The position numbers were made by a program, and so were the translations under genes. The notes under the pieces were generated by a model. That model did not search any database, was not told the origin of the DNA, and saw only the letters and a program-made list of their open reading frames with translations. From positions 1,832,761 to 1,896,760 of the forward strand of contig JALPQD010000358.1 in assembly GCA_023101885.1 (NCBI GenBank): a stretch of 64,000 nt of DNA. Reading direction: 5' to 3'. Source of the DNA: Typhlomys cinereus (taxonomy: Eukaryota > Chordata > Mammalia > Rodentia > Platacanthomyidae). This document shows, piece after piece, positions 45,874 through 56,656 of this stretch; the stretch's first letter is position 1, and each line of letters opens with the position of its first letter.

Positions 45874-48547
45874 AGAAAAAAATCTTGTCCTAAGAACACT
45901 AAATTAGATTGAATTGCATGTCTGTCATTGGAATGGGTCTGAAATGAGGATCTCTACTTCATAACTCAGAATACAGTGAATGAGATTCTCAGTGGGGCTT
46001 TTCTGGGAACAATTTTAATCTGAAAATTAGTATGTTTTGGATACATTCTTAGTAAAACTTGAAGGTAACCATTTTAAGTTGTACTTAAATTATACATTGA
46101 AAGGAACCAAGGTGCAGTCTACAAGAGGAGGGTATGTGAAGCAGGCATGCAAATCAGGAAGCCAGATGACTTCAGATTAAATGTCCTTGGGAAGTAAGGA
46201 TGGGAGGATTTAAGTCTCCGGGTAAACAACAGAGACTCTGAATAAAGATAAGCAAGAACAAAGGACTACTGAATCTAACAATACACTTTCATAAGAGATA
46301 TAGTTAAAATAAAATGAGATAGGAGGCTAAAAGTTTGGGGGATGAACAAATATAAACTAGGTCTGTCCTTAGAGAAGGATGCTTGTAGGGGTTAGGTTAA
46401 GGCATGTCTGCCAACAAGCTTTCTTTCTCTCAGATTCACTGGACTTCACTAAATCTGAGGCTGATGTTAGTATTGTTTTTGTTAATTATTTCTCCCCATC
46501 TATCATCTGCATTGCATGTTTCATGGCATTCATGTTTCTAAGACAATTACACCAGCAACCAACGAGAGGATGTAATCAGTTTTCTGCCTTCGGTTTCTCA
46601 TACAAGTCATTTCTGCTTACTTTTGGAGGAGGATTAATGAGGTCTAACTGATTTTCTTTTGTTGAAGTTCCTATATTTAGCTGACTTTCCTCATTGAAGA
46701 TCCATGCATGATATATCGCCTTCTGCAAGTACATGACAAACGCCTTGCTCCACCTCACAGAGTAATTTGATTTCATTTCTGTCTCCAGATCTGGGAGGAG
46801 GGGGAATTCTTCAGGAGAAAAAGGGCAAATACTATAAAACTGATGAAAGTCTCAAGATCTTTAGAATACTAGCTGACTCCTGCTGATGGCTTGAACTGGC
46901 CTGGAATATTTCACAAGCTACTAGTGGAAATTGACATGACAAGTTATTTTCAGTGAAAAGCAGGACTTGCAGCAAACAAACAGCCCTTCATTTGTGTGTT
47001 GGAGAGCTCTACATTACTTTAGCACTATTCCATTTTGTCGCTCGGCCCTGCATTTTTCTATATACATATATTCAAATACCAAGTATGTGATTAGCAAATA
47101 CTCTTCTAATTAGAACTTTAAGCTTGTGATGAGCACAGCTTTCCTTGTGACCTGTCCTTGCAATGGGCTCGCCTCACAGGACTGGGAGTTGATAGAATGG
47201 TCTAATGTGACACTGGCAGGCACAGTCTATCCATTTCTCCTCAGCTTCTGTCCCAGTTCCCAAAATCCCCACAACCATCCCATGCAGCTGCGCCCACTGA
47301 GGCAGACTCCGCAGTTCCTGAGAGCCTCCAGCTGCCTTCTCAGTTTCTCAGTCCTGTAGCTGACCATTTGCTCTGGCAGTTAGAGACACAGATCTGCCAA
47401 TGATCTGCTGTAAGTGTCTGCAGGCAGAGTTCGAAGATCTAGAGACAAAACGAAACAAAACAGAAAAACCCTCTGAAATGCAGAGACCGGGAATAAAGTC
47501 AGAGCAGACTGGAAGAACATGCGGATGTTTTGGGAGCTGGTTCTAGTGCTTGAGCCCCTGCTCTGGCCTTAGTCGGCTCTTGGCTGTGCTTGTGGTGTAT
47601 TGATAAGGTCATGCCCTCCATTCTGTTCTGCTCCACTCTGTGCGGTCTCCACATGCATGTGTTCCCTCAAGGCTCTCATTTTTGCTCAATATCTGCCAAT
47701 CTGAGGGGCAATTTGTACCTACCCAGTACAGCTTCCTGCAATAGATTCTTAGTCTTGTGCCCTTGGGTGTACCTGAAAGCCATAGCAAGCACAGCAGAGC
47801 TTCCTGTTGTCTTAGAAGCTTTTCCTGTTTACTTGAAATGCCTGGGTTCCAGTCCTCTCTTTCCAGTCCTTCCTGCCACTCCTGATACTCTCCTTAATCT
47901 TTGTGATACGTCCATGAGAAGACTGCCCACTGGATAGCAACACTTTCCTCAATCACACCTGACTTAGCGAGAGCGTTCGGATGTTTTTTCTATAGTCCTT
48001 CAGCCCTCTTGCCTTGGCAAGTCTACTGTTGGTCACAGCCCTTTAAGTCCTTGCTGCTTTCTCAGTACACTTAATCTCCTCCTAGACTTAGCCATTTCCA
48101 TGTCATGGCTGATGTCTGATTATTGGGATCCCTAGATGGCTTCTCTGCAGAGTCCTTGCCAGGACAAGCTTAACCATCCCAATGATGTGTGGTAGTGAGT
48201 TTCCACTACAGAATGGAAAAGGCCAAAAAGATTCCTTCTGCATCTGTTGCTTTATAAAGTCCTGCTCTGACAAGGTGTACATAGGAGAGGGAGGATGGAG
48301 AGGGGGTAACCAGACAAGCGTGAGTGTTCTCCAGACACATGTAGGGACAAGGCAGGAGTACAGGCTGGAGGAACCAACTAGAGCAGGACTTTAAGAACCG
48401 CTTGTGCCAGCTCAGCTGTGTGCACAGGAAAATCATCTTTACCAGTACCTCAGAGTTGGTGGCAGATCTGAAGCTGTAAATCTGGTGCCTGAGCCTTCCA
48501 CAGGCTGTGGGGGAAGCCTTGGAAGCATGGTGCAAACTCAGCATCTT
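45874..48547. other. long unique stretch
   Basis: The 90-codon (46379-46651) and 115-codon (47590-47937) plus-strand frames and the 66-codon minus-strand frame (46576-46776) match nothing I know. They end in stops without splice donors that would suggest exons. Confidence 0.4.
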
Positions 48548-48810
48548 GTCCTTAAGGCTGGGGGTCACGACATGTCCTTAAAGTTGGGGGGGTCATGACA
48601 TGTCCTTAAGGTTGGGGGGTCACAACATGTCCTTAATGCTGGGGGTCACGACATGTCTTTAAGGCTGGGGGTCACAACATGTCCTTAATGCTGGGGGTCA
48701 CGACATGTCATTAAGGCTGGGGGTCACGACCTCTCCTTAAAGTTGGGGGGGTCACAACATGTCCTTAATGCTGGGGGTCACGACATGTCTTAAGGCTGGA
48801 TACCACAACA
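48548..48810 (+). repeat. 26-28-bp G-rich minisatellite, ~10 units
   Basis: About ten tandem units of 'gtccttaa(g/t)(g/c)tgggggtcac' plus '(g/a)acat'. Unit starts: 48548, 48574, 48602, 48629, 48655, 48681, 48707, 48733, 48761, 48787. Units at 48574 and 48733 are 28 bases with longer G runs, suggesting a higher-order block. The last unit is degenerate. The 'ttgggggtcac..acat' core resembles the end of a rodent hAT-type MITE (URR1-like), an inference. Each unit carries a run of four to seven G on the plus strand. Confidence 0.95.
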
Positions 48811-49096
48811 AGTGCTTCCACTCTTCTCACAACCAGTGCCATGCTGCTTTATAAATTTCTGAAATATTTTGTCTTTTCTTTAAAGTCCTGATTTTTCCCA
48901 AATTCTCCCTTCCCAGCTGTACTCACTCCTTCCAGTCAGCAGAGGGTATTCACACAGCCAAACCTGTTCAGAGTTCAGTTCTCCATTCCTCATCTGCAAG
49001 GCAGAAGCAATAGAGTGCCTTCACATTCCCAGGGAGCACTGTTATTCTTTGAAACGCCAATGTGACAATGGGTAGCTTGCAGGTCTCATCATTTTA

Positions 49097-49151
49097 TTTA
49101 TTCAATTGTGCGTGTGTGCATGTGGGCATGTATGGGCGTGCGTGTGTATGT

Positions 49152-49194
<43 letters not shown>

Positions 49195-49425
49195 TGTGTG
49201 TGTGTGTGTGTGTAGAACCATGGGTGAATTCAGGAACCACCATGGACGCCTCCACCACCTCCTTCTTTACTCGGCCCCGGGATTCACAGGCTCCGCCCTA
49301 CCAGGACCAGAAACGCAGGCACCCCCACTTCTGCCCAGCGTCTATATGTGGGGTCTAGGATCCGAACTCAGGACCTTCCGCTTGCAAGGCAGAGGCTTAA
49401 CCCCTGAGCCACCTCTCCTGCCCCA
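49097..49425 (-). mobile_element. unfamiliar tRNA-derived SINE, reverse orientation
   Basis: On the minus strand it starts with a tRNA-like head 'aggagaggtggctcagggg', 'ttaagcctctgccttgca', 'gagttcggatcctagacc', followed by a unique body ('atagacgctgggc', 'cctggtagggcggagcctgt', 'gaatcccggggccgag', 'ccatggtggttcc') and a (CA)n / A-rich tail. It is flanked by a 14-bp perfect duplication 'gtctcatcatttta' (49083-49096 and 49426-49439), as made by L1-assisted insertion. The second copy, 54164-54440, is about 90% identical by eye. The head resembles B2-like SINEs; the body is not one I recognise. CpG content is high, so the element is young. Confidence 0.8.
49142..49213. repeat. (TG)n microsatellite within the SINE tail
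   Basis: A run of TG with two TATG interruptions, the reverse-strand tail of the SINE. It is longer than the CA run in the other copy. Confidence 0.95.
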
Positions 49426-49439
49426 GTCTCATCATTTTA

Positions 49440-49908
49440 GAAGTAAAGTGGCTCAAGAAATCTCTTAGGACTTCCTCTTCAAAGGGATTTTACTTCCCCT
49501 GCCCTTGAAGGAAAGTGTCTGCTGCCTGTAGCTTTGAGGACCAGAGAAATTAAATACCTGACTAAGTGATACAAAGGACTTTTAAACAAATGTTTTTGTT
49601 GGCCTTGTTTTTCAAAGATTTTTAACATAAAAATTCAATGCACACTCATAGGAGCTCAGTGCTGTCAAATAGGCAATTTATACTCCCCCATCCTAACAAC
49701 TGCTATCACACCAGGGAGTATGTCCCTGCTGTGGGCATCAATTCTTTTCCTCAGTATGCTATTTTCCACATCCTTAAATGGGATGATCCCTTTGTGCCAT
49801 GCAGCACCAAGAGGGCACTCTGCACAGCAGCTGGTGTGGTGTAATGTTCCTTTTCCATAGTGAGTCTGTTACAGACTGATGGATTGGAAGAGTCTGGCAG
49901 GCACAGAC
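49440..49908. other. unique sequence, nothing recognised
   Basis: No repeat or frame of note; a 68-codon frame (49638-49844) without family. Confidence 0.45.
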
Positions 49909-50076
49909 TACAGCCATGCAGATAGGGAACACGGTCATGCAGGCTCAGAGCACAACCATGCAAGTAAGGAAAACAGTGATGTATGCATGAAGCACAACCA
50001 TGCAGACTTAGAGTACAACCATGTGTGTGTGGAATACAGCCATGCAGGTGTGGATCACAGCTATGCATTCACAAAG
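49909..50076 (+). repeat. 21-bp minisatellite, 8 units
   Basis: Eight contiguous 21-base units of '(t/c)acaaccatgcagrywragar' type, recognisable by 'ccatgca' every 21 bases. Since 21 is a multiple of three, a frame is open through the array on both strands: plus reads a 7-residue pattern [HY]-x-H-[AV]-x-x-[EKD], minus reads a pattern with L-H-G-C. No start context, splice site or codon bias supports coding. Confidence 0.9.
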
Positions 50077-51289
50077 CCTAGGTGACAAAAGGCTGTGGCT
50101 TTTTTCTTCTCTCAAGGATGGCTTCTGATGTGAGAAGGGCCATACAGACACTTCTTAATATACCCACACCCGGACTAAAGAATACTATTCATTTCCTTGC
50201 TTAGGGCTCTGACATGTGAGGTTTCTTTATGCCTTTGGGACCAGTGGGCTTCTCAGGGCACCCTGTTGGGGCACATTCTCACAGACAGTGGGTAACGTGA
50301 AGGTTCTTGTACGTGATGGACACACAAGCACATCTGTGCTTTGGATCAGGAGGCAGTCAGTCATCCTAGGATGCAGGATGCAGTCTGTCAGTAAAATCTT
50401 CCCTGAAGCCACATACTGAGCTCAATCTTGGATGTTATGCTCTTAGTTAACATTGCTGAATGCGTTGGATTGTAAAATTAAGTCCTTTTTGCCATGACCA
50501 ACTGAGGCCAGGGACATCTTAGAGAATTTTATATATACAAAATTAAAGGTAAATGATCCAGAGGCCATATAACATGAGAGGTGAGTGGAGATGGTAGGGG
50601 ACAGCTCCCCGTTGCCACTGAGTTCATGGGATAAAACATAAGGAAGCTTCAGGGCTTTGGTGTTTATGATAGTGCGTTGTTCTGGGCAGTGATTCAGCAC
50701 AGCTCGGCAGTAAAATACAGCTGTTTTATTCCACTGACTTTATAGTTTATATAGTGGCTGGTACCTGAAGTTCCATTGCTGATTCCCCATCTTACCCACA
50801 GAGGTCAACCCTGGAGAAAGGAAAAAGTTTGTTTTTTAAAATGTGCATTTTTCTCTGTCGTTGAATATGGTTGACACCTAGCTAATTCCCTTACACTCCC
50901 TGTGCCTCGCTCATCCTCATACATGAGCAGAATGTCAAGGTCATTTGTGGTGACTGCCATGAATGGTGACTCTCTTCAAACTTTTGAGACACTGAAAATT
51001 GACATTTTGGGGTTGGGGAGCAAACCATATAAGGCAAATGTCGGTGAGCGATCTGAGTGAGATCTTCAGCCTTGAAACCAGCCTTTTATAATCATGTGCA
51101 AGCCTCATCAATGCATCCCTCCTTTGTTCTCTCTACCAGTCTTCAAGGTTTCATCCACACATGGTAAGAACACTCCTAGCTGGGAGAATGGTGCAAGCTG
51201 AGAATGGCTGGCACAAGGAAGCCAGCCAGAAGAGCAGGGCTCACTCCTTCAGGGGAAAATCAGCAGGACACATCATCAGTACTGAAAGA
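50077..51289. other. unique stretch, nothing recognised
   Basis: The 85-codon minus-strand frame (50443-50700) and others are without family. Confidence 0.45.
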
Positions 51290-51535
51290 AGGGTCTAAGA
51301 AGATGGCTCAGAGTATAAGAACAGTTGTAGCACTGCCATGAGGACCCAAGTTCAAATCTCCGGAGTCCACATAAAAACTCAGGAATGTTGTACATGCACC
51401 TATAATCCTAGGATTGGCTAGAGCATGAAAGAGAAAGATATGTGATAAATTCTTCTCTACCCTTTCTGTGTGTATGAACACACACATGCACACATGCACA
51501 CGTAAACACACACACAAATGTACACACACATCCTA
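51290..51535 (+). mobile_element. B4-like SINE, diverged
   Basis: 'agaagatggctcagagtat' with 'gaggacccaagttcaaatct' is a tRNA-like head. 'acataaaaactcaggaatg' and 'cacctataatcctagg' (normally 'gcctgtaatcccagc') are the B1-derived body. It ends in an imperfect CA region. Confidence 0.55.
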
Positions 51536-51538
51536 TTC

Positions 51539-51565
51539 TCTCTCTCTCTCTCTCACACACACAGA
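51539..51565. repeat. (TC)n/(CA)n microsatellite
   Basis: A TC run of about 8 units merges into CA; a C10 run lies further right at 51761-51770. Confidence 0.85.
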
Positions 51566-51570
51566 CATAC

Positions 51571-52811
51571 GCTTACTCTCTTGCTTCTCACTCTCACTTT
51601 CTTGCTCTCTTTCCATACTTAGATCTCAGAGACAGGAGATAACAGGATGAATCTTGTCAGAGCTTGATGAGAAATACACATCTGCACTTTGAATGACATC
51701 TTCCTCTCTGTCTCTCCACATGTCTCCCCTTATCTCCAACATATAACTCTGTGTCTTTCTCCCCCCCCCCATCTCTCTCCTTGCCTTTCACACAAATACA
51801 GGACAACCAAGAAGTAGGGTTCTGAGAAGAGCAAGAGGTTGGCTCGAAGCTACTGAAGACTTTCTACAGAGACTATTGGCCCTTGAGTGTCTGTCAAGGT
51901 GGATAGCACAGGGCTCTAGGTGGTAGGGCAGCTGTCTTCTCCCATTCCTCACTCAAAGTCAAAGCGCATTCTCATTGGCTCGTGGATATGCAGATCTGCT
52001 ATGTCCCAAAGGGACTAGGCAGAAGTCGCCTGGTTCCAACTCTGAGAAATTCACTTGTTCCCCCCTCTAATGCCTAAATTCATGTCCATTTCTCTGGCAC
52101 CCACTATGTCGAGAACTATTTGAATTATAAGGTCTACATCTGAACAAGAACAGAGAACTCCAATCAGCACATCAAATTCAGGTGCTAAGGGACAGGCAGC
52201 TTTGCAAATCTGAGCTTTGAGATGCTCATGAATATTTGTGCCACTGAGTAGCTTTCTGGAGTGGGCTTTTAGGCAGAAAGCTGGCTTACATTGTAGGCAA
52301 GACTCCATCTCACCAAGTTTACGACTCAGTAATATGTGCCTGACGTTTCTTGTCACTAAGACAGCCTGGCCGTTATAAATCCTGCCCTACTTTTATAGTC
52401 AAATGCTCCTATCATGAGACAAAGGAACAGAGGTAAATAATATGCCACTAGGTCTTTGTCTTGCACCAAAGGACAAAAGCAGAGTCAAGATAAAAGGTCA
52501 TATCATAATATTCATGCTAATATGCATATGTGTATGTGTGTGTGTGTGTGTTTGTGCATGGAAATGTGCTGATACACTCACTGCACATCTATGGTACTGC
52601 CACATGTTCTCCTAAATAGCTGCCCCCAGACTGTCAATGAGAATGCACGTTGTCTAGCCACACGTGTGTAGTGTCTCATGCCAACAGTGGACAGAGATGC
52701 ACGGGAAATGAAGGGTCACTGGCAAGGATGAGGATGGATGCAAAGGGAAACAGCAGAATACTCTTCTGGGCCCCACAGGGGCAGCTTTCTGGAATGCGTT
52801 GATGTCCTGTC
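51571..52811. other. unique stretch, nothing recognised
   Basis: Contains a short (TG)n at 52528-52550. A 101-codon minus-strand frame (52051-52356) has no known family. Confidence 0.45.
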
Positions 52812-52833
52812 TTCCGGGAAGCTCTTCCCGGAA
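52812..52833. promoter_or_regulatory. palindrome of two STAT-type (GAS) sites
   Basis: A 10-bp perfect stem, 'ttccgggaag', a 2-base centre and its reverse complement. Each arm contains TTCNNNGAA: 'ttccgggaa' (52812-52820) and 'ttcccggaa' (52825-52833), 13 bases apart. Known: STAT dimers bind TTCN3GAA, and closely spaced pairs favour tetramers. The same arms contain CCGGAA, an ETS-type core. Function is not shown. Confidence 0.35.
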
Positions 52834-52967
52834 GCTTACATCCAGATCTCCACCAGAGAGTTCTGTATCACATTAGGCTCTTACTAGGTCATTGGCTGGT
52901 TGGGAAGAAGATATACAGAGTATGCTAAACCTTTTCAGCTCTGCTTAGGAATACTCAGAGTGAGGGC

Positions 52968-53045
52968 AAAGCTCAGTGGTAGAGGGCTTGCCTAGCTTGC
53001 TCAAGGCCTGTGCTCCATCCCCAATACTTCAAGATAACAAGAAAA
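52968..53045 (+). mobile_element. ID-type SINE
   Basis: 'aaagctcagtggtagagggc', 'ttgcctagcttgctcaagg' and 'ctgtgctccatccccaatac' follow an ID element's tRNA-like A and B boxes, then an A-rich 'aagataacaagaaaaatg' tail. Not a functional tRNA gene: it has a tail instead of a 3' acceptor stem. Confidence 0.68.
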
Positions 53046-53096
53046 ATGATAACAATCTTCTCTTCCCAGAAGCTTGTAAGAATGTGCACTCTATGA

Positions 53097-53190
53097 GCTA
53101 GACACAGGGTGCATACTTGTAATTCTAGCACTCACATGAATTTAGGGTCACCATCCTCCACCCAACATGCAAACCAAACTGGAAAACAAA
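53097..53190 (+). mobile_element. B1-like SINE, 3' part diverged
   Basis: 'gacacagggtgcatacttgt' and 'aattctagcactcacatga' stand for the B1 left arm (normally 'ggtggcgcacgcctttaatcccagcact'). Ends in an A-rich 'aaaacaaaaatcaaag'. Confidence 0.5.
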
Positions 53191-53276
53191 AATCAAAGAC
53201 CATGAGTAGATGAAGCTCAGAAAATCCACATCGTGTATCCAAGACTCAAACAAAGCAATGACAGAATAGCATTATA

Positions 53277-53334
53277 AACCCAGCCGTCCCCTCTGCAAAT
53301 CATTCAACCCAGCCGTCCCCTCTGCAAATCATCC
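53277..53334 (+). repeat. 29-bp tandem duplication
   Basis: Two adjacent 29-base copies sharing 'cccagccgtcccctctgc' and 'aaatcat', differing only in the last few bases. A recent slippage or microhomology duplication. Confidence 0.9.
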
Positions 53335-53489
53335 TGAAGCACACTCTGCTCAGGACTTTGTGATCACTAAGCCAGTCCTAAAGTAGCACATGTATGTTTG
53401 AGAAACACAGCGCACACACACTTCCATTACCGCTTGTACGAATCAGATATGGATGTTAACATGATAATCCAGGGCTGAAACTTTAAGCA

Positions 53490-53884
53490 ATTTGTGAAGC
53501 ATTGGTAATTAAGGCAAGCCCTTGACACGTCTGCAGAAGATTATCAATTATATCACTGAGATATAATTGATGAGGGAAGACCCAGCCCACAGTGGTGGCA
53601 TCATTCTCTAGGCAAGTGGATAAGATGGAGACAGTTGGTTGGTTCAGTAGTTTGGTAGACGTCTATGTATGTTGTCAGACTCAAATTCTGGCAGGTGAGG
53701 AGGTTTGACCTTCTCGGGAATCCCTAGGGATACGGTGTGGCCAATTGCCTTGGCTCCTGGTTTTGGTATGAACTCTCCTGCCAAACTGGACTATGAACCA
53801 AACTCAAGCAAAAATAAAACCCTTGTCCATTATGTCGCTTGCTTGGTTATGGACTTATTATCAACATGCAGACAAACTACAACA
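53490..53884 (+). mobile_element. ERVL-type LTR, diverged
   Basis: The 3' half ('ggtgtggccaattgccttgg', 'ctgccaaactggactatga', 'aaaataaaacccttgtcc', 'attatcaacatgcagacaaa') parallels the 7641/19222 family end to end. The 5' half ('gagataattgatga..', 'cccagcccacagtggtggc') fits a related subfamily. The end 'ctacaaca' is conserved. The start is not clear. Confidence 0.62.
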
Positions 53885-53992
53885 CTGGTTGTAATCTAGA
53901 TCACCAGTCTTCAAAGAGGTAAATGTTTTCTTTATTTTTTAAGCTTTTTTTTTTCTCTCTCTCAGAAGTTTGACAAATGAAGATAATTTTGG

Positions 53993-54102
53993 GCTGGCAA
54001 GGTAGTTCGCCAAGTGGCACTTGCTACCAAGCATAATAACGGAGTTTAATCCCTGGAACCCACATGGTGGAAGAAGAAAAGCAAATGTCATGGCATGGAG
54101 TT

Positions 54103-54134
<32 letters not shown>

Positions 54135-54163
54135 GATAAATAAATGTTTAAAAATAATATGAG
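53993..54163 (+). mobile_element. B3-like SINE with (CA)n tail
   Basis: 'gctggcaaggtagttcgcc', 'ccaagcataataacgg', 'ctggaacccacatggtgg' and 'aagaagaaaagcaaatg', then (CA)n (54104-54133) and 'gataaataaatg'. Its head matches 13635-13815. Directly followed by the next SINE. Confidence 0.7.
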
Positions 54164-54440
54164 AGAGCTGGAGAGGTGGCTCAGGGGTTAAGCCTCTGCC
54201 TTGCAGGTGGAAGGCCCAAGTTCTGAACCTAGACCCCACATATAGACGCTGGGCGGAAGCGGGGGGGCGGCCTGCATTTCTGGTCCTCGTAGGGCGGAGC
54301 CTGTGAATCCCGGGGCAGAGTAAACAAGGAGGAGGTGGAGGCGGTCCATGGTGGTTCCCGAATTCACCCGTGGTTCTACACACACATACATACATACACA
54401 CACGCGCACAATTGAATAAATAATAAATAATAAAAAAATG
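54164..54440 (+). mobile_element. unfamiliar tRNA-derived SINE, second copy
   Basis: About 90% identical by eye to 49097-49425 in reverse: 'gagaggtggctcagggg', 'ttaagcctctgccttgca', 'agaccccacatatagacg', 'gtagggcggagcctgtgaat', 'cccggggcagagtaa'. The tail is a short CA run with a CGCG interruption, then repeated AATAAATA. It landed immediately behind the tail of the B3-like SINE, consistent with insertion into A-rich DNA. No clear target duplication found. Confidence 0.8.
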
Positions 54441-56207
54441 AAAGTAAAAAAGTAATTTCAAAAGAAAAATGATCTCTTTAAACCTCAAGAATGAGTCAGA
54501 TAATACCAGACCCTTCCTGAGAGGGGAGTTTGAGCTTTTCCTTACCTTATATCCGTGGTGAGTCAGTCTTTAAACAACTGGAAAGAGTGGATGTGTGAAA
54601 TGGATAAGGCTGAATCCCAGTACACAGAGAAGGGTCATCAGCACATGGGAAACTGGGCAGTTTTTGAACTAGAAGAAAAAGGCAAAAAAAAAAATCCTTC
54701 AAGTATTGAGTCCTTCCTACCTAGGCATTTTCTATGGGGCAAATGCCTACAACAGTCCTGGGAGACCCTCACTTCATTACAGCACCCCGGGGAGCACTCA
54801 GAAAGGACACTTGGTTAGCTTTCACAATTAAACTCTCTAAACCCAAGGACACTGAGAAATATGGCTTATACGAAGAGGCCGGAAGTAGGCTTATAATTGG
54901 CCTTAAATTGATTTTTAAAAAACAATAACAATAAATCTTTTTTAAAAGAATTGGGAAGGGGGGAATTTCTTAGCTTTTAAAAACATTTGCCAAGTGACAC
55001 ACGTCTTCCACGTACTGGTTTTATCTTCCTGCTTTGAGTCACACTTTTTCCTAGTTGAACAGAATGGTAGAGGAGAGGTGAAAAAGATAAGACATCCCAA
55101 ACTTCTGAATGTGTTCCTGAGGGCGGTGACTGAGAAAGTCACACTGACAGAAAAAGAATGGGCAGCATTTACTCAATGAAGAAGGAAGGCTAGAGAGCCA
55201 TGAAGGGCCAAGAGGGCGTGGGGCCCTCCCTTCCTGGGTGAGTTGGCTCCAGACTGCTGCCAAGGTGTCTGCTGGTGGGTGGCAGTAAGCTGTCTTCTTG
55301 GCACATTGTCTTTTATTCTATGACTCTCCGTCCCTTCAAAGTGATTATTTTCTTGATCAAGCAGGGAAGTATTTCTACTCCTTTGTTTATGCCCAGATAA
55401 AACAATTTCCTTGGAACTCACAGCTGTCCATTCTTACTTTCTTGGTGACTTACCACGGGAGTAAGGAATAGAAGATGAAGTGGACTTAGTGTGGAAATTC
55501 TTGATATGACAACAATAAAGTCACCAGTACTCACGTGACAATCTGGTTAATGCCCTCATCCATTGAGAAACATAATTTCCAGAAGCAGGTGCATACTCAT
55601 TAAGACCGGTCTCAAAGCAGAACTTTGGTACCATAAGCAAACTTTCCATTACTCAGGATTTTATTGTTGGACGTTTAATTATTTGAAAACCAGCAGTTCC
55701 AGTGGCAGATTGGCAGGGATTTTGCAAAATGAATCCTAAATACAATGTAGTGAGGGTTTTCTAATTTAGCATCCACTCTCTGAAACCGAGTCATCCTTAG
55801 CCCTCCCTGACCCCGAGAATGCGGGCCTGGACTGGGGACATCCCAGGTGACTTAGCCTGTCAGCAGATGAGCTGCTTTTCAGAAACAATGTCACCTGCTA
55901 ATGAGTGGGATGGACATGAAACTGGATTTTCCTCTCACTCACATAACTTGAAGATTATAGAGTATGAGTTTCAAAGGTCAAAGTGAATTACTGATTAAGT
56001 TGAAGCATCTGAAATTAAAAGGTAAAACCACTCCTCGTGAGAGCGATTAAGGAATCATTAATCCTGCAGGGAAACTGGGTACGAGTAGAGTCAATGCTCA
56101 AATGACTTTTAAGCTAGTTACTGTAGGGCCTCCAGATGATGTCTCTGAGAACTTGGAGGATATTATTAGCAACATTTCTTTGCTTTTAGGCTACATTAAA
56201 AAAAAGT
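54441..56207. other. unique stretch, nothing recognised
   Basis: Frames of 60-87 codons on both strands without family. T- and A-rich near 54900-54960. Confidence 0.45.
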
Positions 56208-56492
56208 TAAAGTCTAGGAGATAGTTCAGGCCGTAAAGTGCTTTACAAGCATGAGGACCTGAAATAGAGCCCACGAGCGAAGTCTGGGCATGACATGGGA
56301 AGGCAGGGACAGTCATAGCTTTGGAGCGCGGCTGGGCCACCAGCCTCGCCTGCGGGGTGAGCCCAAGACTAGTGAGAGCTTGTGTGTCCAAAAACAACGT
56401 GGGTACTCAGCTCCCAAGGAGGCATGGCATCCAAGTTCTCCTCTGACCTCCAGATGCATGGCACCCCCATACACAGGAACACCACACACACA

Positions 56493-56531
<39 letters not shown>

Positions 56532-56656
56532 TGCACACACACATACACACACATACACACACCACACATACATACACATACATGCATACACACACACACA
56601 CACACACACCACATACATACACATACATGCACACACACATACACACACACACACAG
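56208..56656 (+). mobile_element. B4-like (ID-B1) SINE with long CA tail
   Basis: 'ctaggagatagttcaggccg', 'taaagtgctttacaagcatg', 'aggacctgaaatagagccca' (head), a B1-derived middle ('ggcatgacatgggaaggc', 'gccaccagcctcgcctgc', 'gacctccagatgcatgg') and a CA-rich tail. This is the most complete B4-like copy and ties the family name to its ID-plus-B1 make-up. A 166-codon open frame across it is a repeat artefact. Confidence 0.7.
56481..56656. repeat. compound (CA)n with TACA and CATA variants
   Basis: CA runs broken by 'tacatgcaca' and 'catacatacacat' blocks that recur at least twice, giving a second-level periodicity. Confidence 0.92.

Noticed and set aside
48548..48810. CRISPR-like array
   Set aside because: The units are contiguous with no spacers, in a mammalian-type genome; it is a minisatellite.
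49909..50076. Coding tandem repeat
   Set aside because: Both strands are open only because the unit length is a multiple of three; nothing else supports translation.
52968..53045. tRNA gene
   Set aside because: ID SINE with an A-rich tail instead of a 3' acceptor stem.
54024..54488. 154-codon open frame on the minus strand
   Set aside because: It reads through two SINEs and their CA tails; the peptide resembles the one from the other copy at 49106-49468 because the SINE is the same.
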